Origin: an uncultured Collinsella sp.
GTDB lineage: Bacteria > Actinomycetota > Coriobacteriia > Coriobacteriales > Coriobacteriaceae
Assembly: GCA_902496945.1 (NCBI GenBank)
Contig: CABVDE010000003.1
Location: 1-64,000, forward strand
Direction of reading: 5' to 3'
Length of the DNA: 64,000 nt
Of the stretch, positions 25,803 through 33,640 are shown in pieces. The notes beneath the pieces are model-generated. The model searched no databases. It was given only the letters and a program-made list of their open reading frames with translations, and had not been told where the DNA came from. The translations under genes and the position numbers were made by a program. Position 1 is the stretch's first letter, and the number at the start of each line of letters is the position of its first letter.

Positions 25803-25823
25803 TTTGCACCAACATGGTGCAAA
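25803..25823. repeat. Intergenic palindrome with CAACATGGTGCA centre, copy 2
   Basis: TTTGCACCA-ACA-TGGTGCAAA, perfect 9-bp arms. It shares its centre with the palindrome at 19822-19891. Confidence 0.65.
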
Positions 25824-25944
25824 AGGGACAGCCTTGGCCCCCATGCCTGCCCCAAAATATGCCGTGGCCCTTCCGTCCCCAAGCCTCGGCGTCAGCGTGC
25901 TACCATAGCTACGTCCAAGTACACATATCAAGTGGAGGATATCC

Positions 25945-26868
25945 ATGGCAAACGTTCTTGTCTTTGGTCACCAGAACCCCGATAACGACGCCATCATGAG
26001 CGCCGTCGTCCTGTCCCAGCTGCTCAACCAGGTTGAGTATGCCGGCAACACCTACGAGACCTGCGCTCTGGGCCAGCTTCCGGCCGAGTCCGCCAAGCTG
26101 CTCGCCGACGCCGGCATCGCCGAGCCCCGCGTGATCGAGTCCGTCGAGGCCGGTCAGCTCGTCGTCCTCACCGACCACAACGAGTCTGCCCAGTCCGTCG
26201 CCGGTCTTAAGGACGCCACGGTCTTTGGCGTCGTCGACCATCACCGCATCGGCGACTTCGAGACCGCCGGTCCGCTGCACTACATCTGTCTGCCCTGGGG
26301 TTCCAGCTGCACCATTGTCACCAAGCTCGCCGGCGTGCTCGGCGTTGAGCTTTCCGACGTCCAGGCCAAGCTGCTGCTCTCGGCCATGATGACCGATACG
26401 CTCATGCTCAAGAGCCCCACCACCACCGATGTCGACCGCGCTGTCGCTGCCAAGCTCGGCGAGCAGGTGGGCGTCGACCCGGTCAAGTTTGGCATGGAGG
26501 TTTTCCTCACCCGTCCGTCCGGCTCCTTCACCGCAGCCGAGATGGTCGGCAACGACATCAAGATGTTCGAGCCTGCTGGCAAGAAGCTGCTTATCGGCCA
26601 GTACGAGACCGTCGACAAGAGCCGCGCGCTCGGCATGATCGACGAGATCCGCGAGGCCATGCGCGCCTACGCCGCCGAGAAGGGCGCCGACGGTATTGTC
26701 TTGTGCATCACCGACATCATGGAGGAGGGCTCGCAGGTCCTGCTCGAGGGCGAGACCGAGGCTGCTCAGAAGGGCCTGGGCATTGCCGACGAGCACGACG
26801 GCGTCTGGATGCCGGGCGTCCTCTCCCGTAAGAAGCAGGTCGCTGCCCCCATCATGGCCGCCTGCTAG
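25945..26868 (+). CDS. ppaC: Manganese-dependent inorganic pyrophosphatase
   Basis: 307 residues, standard for family II pyrophosphatases. DHH-family motifs are seen: GHQNPDNDAI (metal-ligand His and Asps), VLTDHNE and GVVDHHRIGD, followed by the DHHA2 domain ending with the RKKQ active-site segment (SRKKQVAAP). It hydrolyses PPi to drive biosynthesis and is common in Gram-positive anaerobes. GTGGAGG precedes ATG 25945. Single gene with its own terminator. Confidence 0.96.
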   Translation: MANVLVFGHQNPDNDAIMSAVVLSQLLNQVEYAGNTYETCALGQLPAESAKLLADAGIAEPRVIESVEAGQLVVLTDHNESAQSVAGLKDATVFGVVDHHRIGDFETAGPLHYICLPWGSSCTIVTKLAGVLGVELSDVQAKLLLSAMMTDTLMLKSPTTTDVDRAVAAKLGEQVGVDPVKFGMEVFLTRPSGSFTAAEMVGNDIKMFEPAGKKLLIGQYETVDKSRALGMIDEIREAMRAYAAEKGADGIVLCITDIMEEGSQVLLEGETEAAQKGLGIADEHDGVWMPGVLSRKKQVAAPIMAAC

Positions 26869-26888
26869 GTTCTTTTGACCTAACACCG

Positions 26889-26926
26889 ACGACCGGACCG
26901 CGGACGCCCCGCGCTCCGGTCGTTTT
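26889..26926 (+). terminator. ppaC terminator
   Basis: ACGACCGGA pairs with TCCGGTCGT, followed by TTTTCT. Confidence 0.8.
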
Positions 26927-27017
26927 CTGTGCACGGGATCGTGTTGTCTATTGGACAGGGACGCCCGTGCCGTTGAGCAAATAATGTTCAACCTGTGGTT
27001 CCGCTTTTCGGCCGCGC

Positions 27018-27103
27018 CCGCGCGCTTATCGAGCAGGGTAGGCTAGATGCAAGCGTAATACATTAGAGCGCGGCGCCGCCATTTGGGCGGGCCGTGCTTT
27101 TTT
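27018..27103 (+). promoter_or_regulatory. nhaA leader: candidate cation riboswitch with terminator
   Basis: A P1-like helix pairs CCGCGCGCT (27018-27026) with AGAGCGCGG (27065-27073) around a segment rich in fixed-looking blocks (GCAGGGTAGGCTAG, GCAAGCGTAATACATTAG). The right P1 arm is also the left arm of a strong terminator (27068-27097, 12 bp, one bulge) followed by six Ts (27098-27103) and then the nhaA ribosome-binding site. The two structures exclude each other. nhaA-I motif RNAs, reported as lithium/sodium riboswitches, lie before nhaA genes; identity here is by resemblance. Confidence 0.55.
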
Positions 27104-27136
27104 AAGACGGGAGCCTTCCCGTGAAAGGAGCCGCCC

Positions 27137-28495
27137 ATGGCAGCACCCGAGCAGCTGTTCAACGACCGTGAGCGCAAGCGTTTTGAGCGCCACGACATTT
27201 GGGAGTGCATTGCCGAGAACGGCACGATTTCCGCCGCCGTCATGGTGATCGCCGCCATCGCCGCCGTCATCTGCGCCAACACCGATGTCTACGAGGCCAT
27301 CCATCACTTTTTGGAGACCCCGCTGTATGTGGGTCTGGGCAACCTTACGGCCGGTCTTACCGTTGAGCTTTTCGTCAACGACTTCCTCATGGCGATTTTC
27401 TTTTTGTTGGTGGGCATTGAGCTTAAGTACGAGATGACGGTCGGCGAGCTCAAGAACCCGCGCCAGGCCATGCTTCCCATGCTGGCAGCCGTGGGCGGCG
27501 TCGTCGTTCCCGCCTGCATCTACCTCATCTTTAACCATGCCGGTGCGCACAACGGCTGGGCCATCCCCATGGCAACCGACATTGCCTTCGCGCTGGGCGT
27601 GCTATCGCTTTTGGGCAACCGCGTGCCCAACGGCGTGCGCGTGTTCTTCTCGACACTCGCCATCGCCGACGACCTGATCTCTATCGCCGCCATCGCCATC
27701 TTCTATGGTCAGAGCCCCAGCCCGTTTTGGCTGGGCGCCGCCGCGCTCGTGACCTGCACGCTCGTGTGGCTCAACAAGACGCAGCACTACCGCCTTGCCC
27801 CGTATACGGTGCTGGGCCTGCTGCTGTGGTTCTGCATGTTCAAGAGCGGCGTGCACGCTACGCTCGCCGGCGTCATCCTGGCCTTTACCATCCCGGCCAA
27901 GTGCGGCGTCAAGCTCGATAGCCTCACCGATTGGCTGGGCGAGTGCCTGCCGCTGCTCGATGACCGCTACGACGACGAGGCGCACATCCTGGGCCAGCAT
28001 GACTTTACCGTCTCGACCACCAAGGTCGAGCGCGTCATGCACCGCGTGACCCCGCCGCTCATCCGCATGGAGCGCCTGATTTCCACGCCGGTCAACTTTG
28101 TGATCCTGCCGATTTTCGCGTTCGTGAACGCACAGGTTCGCCTGGTGGGCGTGGACATGAGCACACTGCTCACCGATCCGGTGACGCTCGGTGTGTACTT
28201 TGGCATGCTGCTGGGTAAGCCGATTGGCATCTTTGGCATGACGTTCGCGCTGGTCAAGCTTAAGATTTCCGAGCTGCCGCACAACGTCAACTGGCATATG
28301 GTCGCCGGTGTGGGCATTCTGGGCGGTATCGGCTTTACCATGTCGATTCTCATCAGCGGCCTCGCCTTCCCGACGGCTCAGTTCGAGGTTCTGGCTGCCA
28401 AGGCCGCCATCCTTGCCGGTTCTGTCACCGCCGCCGTGCTCGGCATGATCTACATGAGCGTGGCCTGTAAACACCCCGCGCCCAAGGACGAGTAA
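27137..28495 (+). CDS. nhaA: Na+/H+ antiporter NhaA
   Basis: 452 residues with about 12 hydrophobic segments. Key transport residues are present: the Asp of PMATDIAFALGVLSLLG (E. coli D133) and the Asp pair of TLAIADDLISIAAIA (D163/D164), with VRVFFSTLAIADDL and the conserved FTMSILISGLAF near the end. NhaA exchanges sodium or lithium for protons at the inner membrane to manage salt and alkaline pH. A roughly 35-residue hydrophilic loop (DDRYDDEAHILGQHDF...) makes it longer than E. coli NhaA. AAAGGAG precedes the ATG. Expression is probably controlled by the leader terminator. Confidence 0.95.
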   Translation: MAAPEQLFNDRERKRFERHDIWECIAENGTISAAVMVIAAIAAVICANTDVYEAIHHFLETPLYVGLGNLTAGLTVELFVNDFLMAIFFLLVGIELKYEMTVGELKNPRQAMLPMLAAVGGVVVPACIYLIFNHAGAHNGWAIPMATDIAFALGVLSLLGNRVPNGVRVFFSTLAIADDLISIAAIAIFYGQSPSPFWLGAAALVTCTLVWLNKTQHYRLAPYTVLGLLLWFCMFKSGVHATLAGVILAFTIPAKCGVKLDSLTDWLGECLPLLDDRYDDEAHILGQHDFTVSTTKVERVMHRVTPPLIRMERLISTPVNFVILPIFAFVNAQVRLVGVDMSTLLTDPVTLGVYFGMLLGKPIGIFGMTFALVKLKISELPHNVNWHMVAGVGILGGIGFTMSILISGLAFPTAQFEVLAAKAAILAGSVTAAVLGMIYMSVACKHPAPKDE

Positions 28496-28579
28496 AAACT
28501 CGAAAAAAGACGCCAGAACCGGTTTGGATGCGTTCGAAACTCGGATCCGGGCGCTACTGGCCCCCTGCCAGATACCCCC

Positions 28580-28809
28580 GTGGTCAAAAAACGCCGTTTG
28601 TGAGTACTGTCACAAACGGCGTTTCATTTTAGGTGTGGAAAATAATGAACAAAGTTATAAGAACTGTACGTTAATGAGTGACCATTGACTTCCAATTTGG
28701 CGCTAGCTGACGGTGATTAGGGAATTTCAAGTCCAGTTTTGCCGATTATGGCCAAGAATCGCTGCTACTAAAAAGGTAACAGTACTCATATTTGCCCTTT
28801 TTTGGCCGC
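28580..28809. mobile_element. MITE-like element, copy B (230 bp)
   Basis: Ends GTGGTCAAAAAACGCC...TGAGTACTGTCAC (28580-28613) and GGTAACAGTACTCATATTTG...TTTTTTGGCCGC (28775-28809) are inverted and match the ends of copies A and C. The left end has gained a perfect local hairpin, ACGCCGTTTGTGA/TCACAAACGGCGT (28591-28622). TCGCTGCTAC just inside the right end is also in copy A. No coding capacity; between two convergent genes. Confidence 0.65.
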
Positions 28810-28868
28810 AAGCCCTAAAACAAGCCTCGCCAGGGTCAGGAAACGGGCCAAATCGTCGGCCTCGAGGC

Positions 28869-29123
28869 CTATTCCACCGTTCCGTAGACGGCGCCCCAGC
28901 CGTGGGCGGCCAAGGCGGAGTTGAGCTGGTCGCAGAGTGACTGGCGGTCGTAATAGCCGGGCGGTAGCAGGTTGACGATTTCCATGAGATCGGGTGCCAG
29001 GTCCAAGATTTCGGCCTGTACGATCAGATCCAGGCGGTCGATGGCGTGGTGGTCGTAAAACAGCCCGTCGACCAGGCACTGCAGGTCGCCGAATTCCTCG
29101 GCCTGGAACGATCCGTACTCCAT
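28869..29123 (-). CDS. Small conserved-looking protein of unknown function
   Basis: 84 residues from ATG 29123 (MEYGSFQAEEFGD), chosen for the AAGGAGG seven bases upstream; the earlier in-frame ATG 29174 has no such site. The protein is acidic and soluble, with IDRLDLIVQAEILDLAPDLMEIVNLLP forming a likely helix and a C-terminal YYDRQSLCDQLNSALAAHGW. I recognise no domain. It diverges from the aminotransferase gene. Confidence 0.6.
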   Translation of the reverse strand: MEYGSFQAEEFGDLQCLVDGLFYDHHAIDRLDLIVQAEILDLAPDLMEIVNLLPPGYYDRQSLCDQLNSALAAHGWGAVYGTVE

Positions 29124-29272
29124 AGTGCCTCCTTGGGCGCCCCGCGCCGGCATGCGCGGCGATTCGTAATTCATTGCGATGGACTTAATCTATCACGGCT
29201 TCATAACGTTGCGGCGGTGGCGGTCTATACTTAGACGAACTGCAACGTACCGCTTCGCGAAAGGTCGCACCC

Positions 29273-30577
29273 ATGCAGACGATCTACCAGAAGATGGAAA
29301 CCACCGAACTCGACGCTGCCATCGAGGCGCTCAAGGCCGAGGTCGCCGAGGTCAAGGCCAAGGGCCTGGCGCTCGACATGGCCCGCGGCAAGCCGTCGCC
29401 CGCTCAGGTGGACATCTCGCGCCCCATGCTCGATATCCTCAACGCCGACGCCGATCTGTACGACGGCAACGTCGATTGCTCCAACTACGGATGCTTCGAG
29501 GGCATTCCCTCGGCGCGTAAGCTGGCAGGGGAGTTCTTGGGCTGCCCCGCCGAGCAGACGCTTGTGCTGGGTTCGTCGAGCCTTTTGATCGAGCACGATA
29601 TCGCCGGTATGTTCTGGCGCTGCGGTTCGTGCGGCAGCGAGCCCTGGGACGCCTACGAGGCCGCCCACGACGGCAAGAAGGTCAAGTTCCTGTGCCCCGT
29701 TCCCGGCTACGATCGCCACTTTGGCATCACCGCCGATCTGGGCATCGAGAACGTCCCCGTCGCGATGACCGACAATGGCCCAGACATGGACGAGATCGAG
29801 CGTCTCGTTGCCGCCGACGATTCCATCAAGGGCATCTGGTGCGTGCCCAAGTATTCCAACCCCACGGGCATCACCTTTAGCGAGGACACTGTGCGCCGCC
29901 TGGTCGAGATGCCCACGGCCGCGCCCGATTTCCGCATCTTCTGGGACAACGCCTACTGCGTGCATGACCTATACGACGAGACCGACGAGCTCGCCAACAT
30001 CTTTGACCTCGCTCGCGCGGTGGGCACCGAGGACCGCGTGGTGGCCTTTGCCTCGACGTCCAAAATCACCTTCCCGGGCGCCGGCATCGGCTTTATCGGC
30101 GCGAGCCCCGCGGTCATCGCCGAGTTCTCCAAGCGTCTGAAGGCCGGCCTGATCAGCGCCGACAAGCTCAACCAGCTGCGCCATGTGCGTTTCCTTCCCA
30201 CCATCGAGGCGGTTAAGGAGCACATGAAAAAGCATGCCGAGTTCCTGCGCCCGCGCTTTGAGGCCGTCGAGCGCAAGCTCACCGAGGGCCTGGGCGACAC
30301 GGGCTGTGCCACCTGGACGCATCCCCGCGGCGGTTACTTTGTGAGCTTCGATGGTCCCGAGGGCTCGGCCCAGAAGGTCGCCGCGCTTTGCGCCGAACTG
30401 GGCGTCAAGCTCACGCCGGCCGGTGCCACTTGGCCCTATGGCAAGGACCCGCGCGACACTAACATCCGCATCGCACCGAGCTATCCCACGGTCGAGGACC
30501 TGGAGGCCGCGCTCGACGTGCTGGTGCTGGCCGTCAAGCTCGTCGCTGCCGAGCTCGCGCGTGCCGAGCGCGCCTAA
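29273..30577 (+). CDS. PLP-dependent aspartate aminotransferase, subgroup with C. glutamicum AspT
   Basis: 434 residues, fold type I aminotransferase. ARGKPSPAQVDIS near the N-terminus, VPKYSNPTGITFS, WDNAYCVHDLY with the PLP-ring Asp/Tyr, and the Schiff-base lysine in STSKITFPGAGIGFIG are characteristic of the Asp_aminotransf (PF12897-type) group rather than the classical AspC. The expected reaction is aspartate plus 2-oxoglutarate to oxaloacetate plus glutamate. Start ATG 29273 follows GCGAAAGG. No operon partner is evident; the STAS gene begins 51 bp later. Confidence 0.88.
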   Translation: MQTIYQKMETTELDAAIEALKAEVAEVKAKGLALDMARGKPSPAQVDISRPMLDILNADADLYDGNVDCSNYGCFEGIPSARKLAGEFLGCPAEQTLVLGSSSLLIEHDIAGMFWRCGSCGSEPWDAYEAAHDGKKVKFLCPVPGYDRHFGITADLGIENVPVAMTDNGPDMDEIERLVAADDSIKGIWCVPKYSNPTGITFSEDTVRRLVEMPTAAPDFRIFWDNAYCVHDLYDETDELANIFDLARAVGTEDRVVAFASTSKITFPGAGIGFIGASPAVIAEFSKRLKAGLISADKLNQLRHVRFLPTIEAVKEHMKKHAEFLRPRFEAVERKLTEGLGDTGCATWTHPRGGYFVSFDGPEGSAQKVAALCAELGVKLTPAGATWPYGKDPRDTNIRIAPSYPTVEDLEAALDVLVLAVKLVAAELARAERA

Positions 30578-30628
30578 CGCGCGACTTCCCGTACTATCCG
30601 CACTTTCGAAACGTAAAGGAGCATATAC

Positions 30629-30943
30629 ATGGATTTGGGTATTTCCACCAACCCCACGCCAGAGCTCTACACCATTAAGGTAACCGGCGAGATCGATATC
30701 TCTAACGCCGATAGCCTGCGCAATGCCATCGACCTGGCGCTCGAGCAGCCCACTGAGGCCGTTGAGCTCGATTTTGCCCAGGTGAGCTACATCGATTCGA
30801 CGGGCATTGGCGTGCTCGTGGGCGCCGCGCACCACGCGGTCGACCACGGCAAGCGCTTTAGCTGCACCAATGTGCAGCCTCCGGTGATGCGCGTGGTTCA
30901 GCTGTTGGGTGTTGACCAGGAGATTTCGATCACCGCTGCATAA
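30629..30943 (+). CDS. STAS-domain anti-sigma-factor antagonist
   Basis: 104 residues, a single STAS domain. The phosphorylation-site region YIDSTGIGVLVGAAHHA (Ser57) is the signature of SpoIIAA/RsbV proteins, which bind and neutralise an anti-sigma kinase when unphosphorylated. No kinase or sigma factor is adjacent, unlike the classic operons. TAAAGGAG precedes the ATG. The partner is not in this window. Confidence 0.88.
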   Translation: MDLGISTNPTPELYTIKVTGEIDISNADSLRNAIDLALEQPTEAVELDFAQVSYIDSTGIGVLVGAAHHAVDHGKRFSCTNVQPPVMRVVQLLGVDQEISITAA

Positions 30944-30987
30944 TTTTTGCCCCCAAAAGGGCGTGCCGTTTGGCATATGTTTATGAT

Positions 30988-31015
30988 GCGCTCGGACGTT
31001 TTGGCGTCCGGGCGC
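30988..31015 (+). terminator. Hairpin between the STAS gene and tatA
   Basis: GCGC-T-CGGAC pairs with GTCCG-G-GCGC. No T-run follows, but a TATACT box (31016-31021) does. Confidence 0.35.
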
Positions 31016-31096
31016 TATACTTGACCGAATGAATAGACGAGTTCCGGCCGAATGGCGCGGTGCGGGCTCGACTCACATCGAGCCTTGGAGGTATGT

Positions 31097-31693
31097 GTGT
31101 TTGGTATTGGAGAGGGTGAGCTCGCGATCATCGTGGTCTTCGGCTTTTTGCTGTTTGGCCCGGATAAGCTCCCGCAGATGGGCCGCACGATCGGCCGTGC
31201 CATCCGTCAGTTCCGCGAGACGCAGGAAAAGATGACGGCCGTTGTTCAGTCCGAGATTATCGATCCGGTGAGCGAGGCCGCGTCGGCCCCGGTCAAGCCC
31301 AAGAAGGCCGCTGCTGTCGACGATGATTCCGATGCGGACGAGGATGCTGCCGAGACGGCAGCGCCCGCCAAGAAGGAGACCTTTGCCGAGCGTCGCGCCC
31401 GTCTTGCTGCCGAGAAGGCCGCAAGCGAGGGCGCTGCTGAGGGCGAGAATGCTGCCGAGGAGCCTGCGACCGAGGGTGCCGACGCCGGGTCTGCCGATGC
31501 CGCCGTCGAGTCCGAGCCCGCCGCAGAGCCGGAGTCCAAGCCCGAGCCCGAGCCGGCAGAGCCCACGACGGCTGATCTCTACGCCCGTCGTCCCCGCAAG
31601 CGCAAGGCCGTCGTCGACCAACTCGCTCGCGAGCTCGAGGCCGAGGACGAGGCCGCCGCTGCCGCCGACGCCCCGAAGGGAGGCGATGAGTAA
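31097..31693 (+). CDS. tatA: Twin-arginine translocase subunit TatA/TatB
   Basis: 198 residues from GTG 31097, with GGAGG five bases upstream; this gives the typical short N-terminus VFGIGEGELAIIVVFGFLLFGPDKLPQ. One membrane helix, the FGPDKLP hinge, an amphipathic helix, then a long charged, Ala/Glu-rich tail (from about residue 60). TatA/B assembles with TatC to export folded proteins with twin-arginine signals. The stop overlaps the tatC start (TAATG). With one gene only, it may serve as both TatA and TatB; the length and tail are more TatB-like. Confidence 0.85.
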   Translation: MFGIGEGELAIIVVFGFLLFGPDKLPQMGRTIGRAIRQFRETQEKMTAVVQSEIIDPVSEAASAPVKPKKAAAVDDDSDADEDAAETAAPAKKETFAERRARLAAEKAASEGAAEGENAAEEPATEGADAGSADAAVESEPAAEPESKPEPEPAEPTTADLYARRPRKRKAVVDQLARELEAEDEAAAAADAPKGGDE

Positions 31694-32484
31694 TGCCTAT
31701 CGGACCCGCGCGTATGCCGCTCTTCGATCACCTGGGAGAGCTCCGTCGCCGCCTGACCATCGTGGTCGTCTCGGTGTTTGCCGCCGCTATCGTGCTGTAT
31801 TTTGCCACGCCCGTGGTGCTCGACATCTTGGAAGACCCCATCCGCTCCTTTGTGCCGGACGGTAAGTTCTACATCACAACCACGCTCGGCGGCTTTGGCC
31901 TGCGCTTCTCGCTGGCCATCAAGATGGCCGTGGTCATGTGCACACCCATGATCATCTGGCAGATTCTGGCATTTTTCCTGCCGGCACTGCGTCCCAACGA
32001 GCGCAAATGGGTCGTGCCCACGGTGCTCGCCTCGACGGTGTTGTTCTTCCTGGGCGCCATCTTCTGCTATTTCATCATCATTCCTGCGGGCTTTGAGTGG
32101 CTCATCGGCGAGACCTCGGCCGTCGCCACGGCGCTGCCCGATCTGGAGAACTACGTCAACATGGAGCTGCTCTTTATGATCGGCTTTGGTGTGGCGTTTG
32201 AGCTGCCGCTCATCATCTTCTACCTGTCCGTCTTCCATATTGTGTCCTATGCGGCCTTCCGCAGCGCCTGGCGTTACGTATACGTTGGCCTGCTTGCGGG
32301 CTCGGCTGTGATTACGCCCGACGGCTCGCCCGTTACGCTGGGTCTCATGTATGGCGCCCTGCTCTCGCTCTACGAGATTTCGCTCGCCATCGCTCGCGTG
32401 GTCATTACCGCGCGCGAGGGCAAGGAGGGCTTGTTTGTGAGCCGTCTGGACCTGTTCTCGGACGACGAGGACGACGAGGAGTAA
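31693..32484 (+). CDS. tatC: Twin-arginine translocase subunit TatC
   Basis: 263 residues with six predicted membrane helices. The N-terminal FDHLGELRRRL, the first-loop FxxP-type segment and GVAFELPLIIF with the buried Glu are TatC features involved in signal-peptide recognition. The last part ends in an acidic tail (DDEDDEE). Translationally coupled to tatA; hypA starts six bases after the stop, so all four genes to hypB form one operon. That grouping suggests the main Tat cargo is a hydrogenase or similar metalloenzyme. Confidence 0.95.
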   Translation: MPIGPARMPLFDHLGELRRRLTIVVVSVFAAAIVLYFATPVVLDILEDPIRSFVPDGKFYITTTLGGFGLRFSLAIKMAVVMCTPMIIWQILAFFLPALRPNERKWVVPTVLASTVLFFLGAIFCYFIIIPAGFEWLIGETSAVATALPDLENYVNMELLFMIGFGVAFELPLIIFYLSVFHIVSYAAFRSAWRYVYVGLLAGSAVITPDGSPVTLGLMYGALLSLYEISLAIARVVITAREGKEGLFVSRLDLFSDDEDDEE

Positions 32485-32490
32485 ATCGGT

Positions 32491-32847
32491 ATGCACGAGG
32501 TTGGCATTGTCAACGGCATACTCGATACAGTGATTCGCGCGGCGCGTGGGGCGGGTGCCTCACGCGCCGTTTTGGTAACGCTGCGTATCGGGGATATGAC
32601 CGAGGTCGTTCGCGAGGCGCTCGACTTTGCCTGGGAGACATTTCGCGACGAGGACCCGCTCACACAAGGCTGCGAGCTTGCCGTAGAGGAGATTCATCCG
32701 CAAAGCGAATGCCTAGACTGCGGCGAGGTCTTCGACCACGACCGCTTCCACTGCCGCTGTCCTCAGTGCGGCGGCGCCAATGTGCGCCTGCTGCACGGCC
32801 GCGAGCTCGACATTGCGAGGATCGAGATCGAAACCCCCGACGATTAA
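32491..32847 (+). CDS. hypA: Hydrogenase nickel-insertion protein HypA
   Basis: 118 residues. The MHE start (His2 is the nickel ligand) and a zinc ribbon CLDC...CPQC in the second half are the two diagnostic features. HypA passes nickel with HypB to the large subunit of [NiFe] hydrogenases. The ribosome-binding site overlaps the end of tatC. No hydrogenase structural genes or other hyp genes lie in the window. Confidence 0.93.
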   Translation: MHEVGIVNGILDTVIRAARGAGASRAVLVTLRIGDMTEVVREALDFAWETFRDEDPLTQGCELAVEEIHPQSECLDCGEVFDHDRFHCRCPQCGGANVRLLHGRELDIARIEIETPDD

Positions 32848-32902
32848 CCCGCTAGCCATCTGGCGATGGGGTATAAAGGGGCAAAAGTAAGGAGCGCTAA
32901 GT

Positions 32903-33586
32903 ATGGCCGAGAAAACGATTGATATCGCATCGCCGATCCTATCGCGCAACGAGCGCCTGGCAGATCAGCTGCGTCAGCGATTCACAGAGACAAACACCTA
33001 CGTGATCAACGTCTTGTCGAGTCCCGGCTCGGGCAAGACCACCACGATCCTGGGCACCAACGAGCGCCTGCGCGACAAAGCCGGCCTGTGTTGCGCCGTC
33101 ATCGAGGGCGATATCGCCTCGGACGTCGACGCCATCACCATGAAGGAAGCCGGCATGCCCGCCATCCAGATCAACACGGGCGGCCTGTGCCACCTCGAGG
33201 GCAACATGATCATGGAGGCCGTCGACGCCTTCGACCAGGCGGTAGGTCTGGACAGCATCGACGTCATCTTTATCGAGAACGTGGGCAACCTGGTCTGCCC
33301 AGTCGACTTTGACCTGGGCGAGAACCTGTCCATCATGATCCTCTCGGTGCCCGAGGGCGACGACAAGCCTATCAAGTACCCGGGCATCTTCCAGCATGCC
33401 GGCGCGCAGCTGCTCAACAAGGTCGACGTTGCCCCGGCTTTCGATTTTGACATGGATAGGTATACTAAGACACTCGATGACCTCAATCCGCAGGCGCCGC
33501 GGTTTGCCGTGAGCGCGCGCAAGGGCGAGGGCATGGATGCCTGGTGCGATTGGCTCATCGGGCAGATCGAGCAAGCAAGGGCGTAA
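32903..33586 (+). CDS. hypB: Hydrogenase maturation GTPase HypB
   Basis: 227 residues, SIMIBI-class GTPase. P-loop SPGSGKTTT (residues 40-48), IEGDIASDVDA, the metal-site segment NTGGLCHLEGNMI (Cys and His), IENVGNLVCP and NKVDVAP are all present. It lacks the His-rich nickel-storage N-terminus found in many HypBs. It supplies energy for nickel delivery with HypA. GTAAGGAG precedes the ATG. It is the last gene of the tat-hyp operon; the topoisomerase follows after 54 bp. Confidence 0.94.
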   Translation: MAEKTIDIASPILSRNERLADQLRQRFTETNTYVINVLSSPGSGKTTTILGTNERLRDKAGLCCAVIEGDIASDVDAITMKEAGMPAIQINTGGLCHLEGNMIMEAVDAFDQAVGLDSIDVIFIENVGNLVCPVDFDLGENLSIMILSVPEGDDKPIKYPGIFQHAGAQLLNKVDVAPAFDFDMDRYTKTLDDLNPQAPRFAVSARKGEGMDAWCDWLIGQIEQARA

Positions 33587-33640
33587 ATCGGCCGCCATAC
33601 GGGCGGGCGTAGCCGCAGAGACACGAGATAGGAGCCTCTT

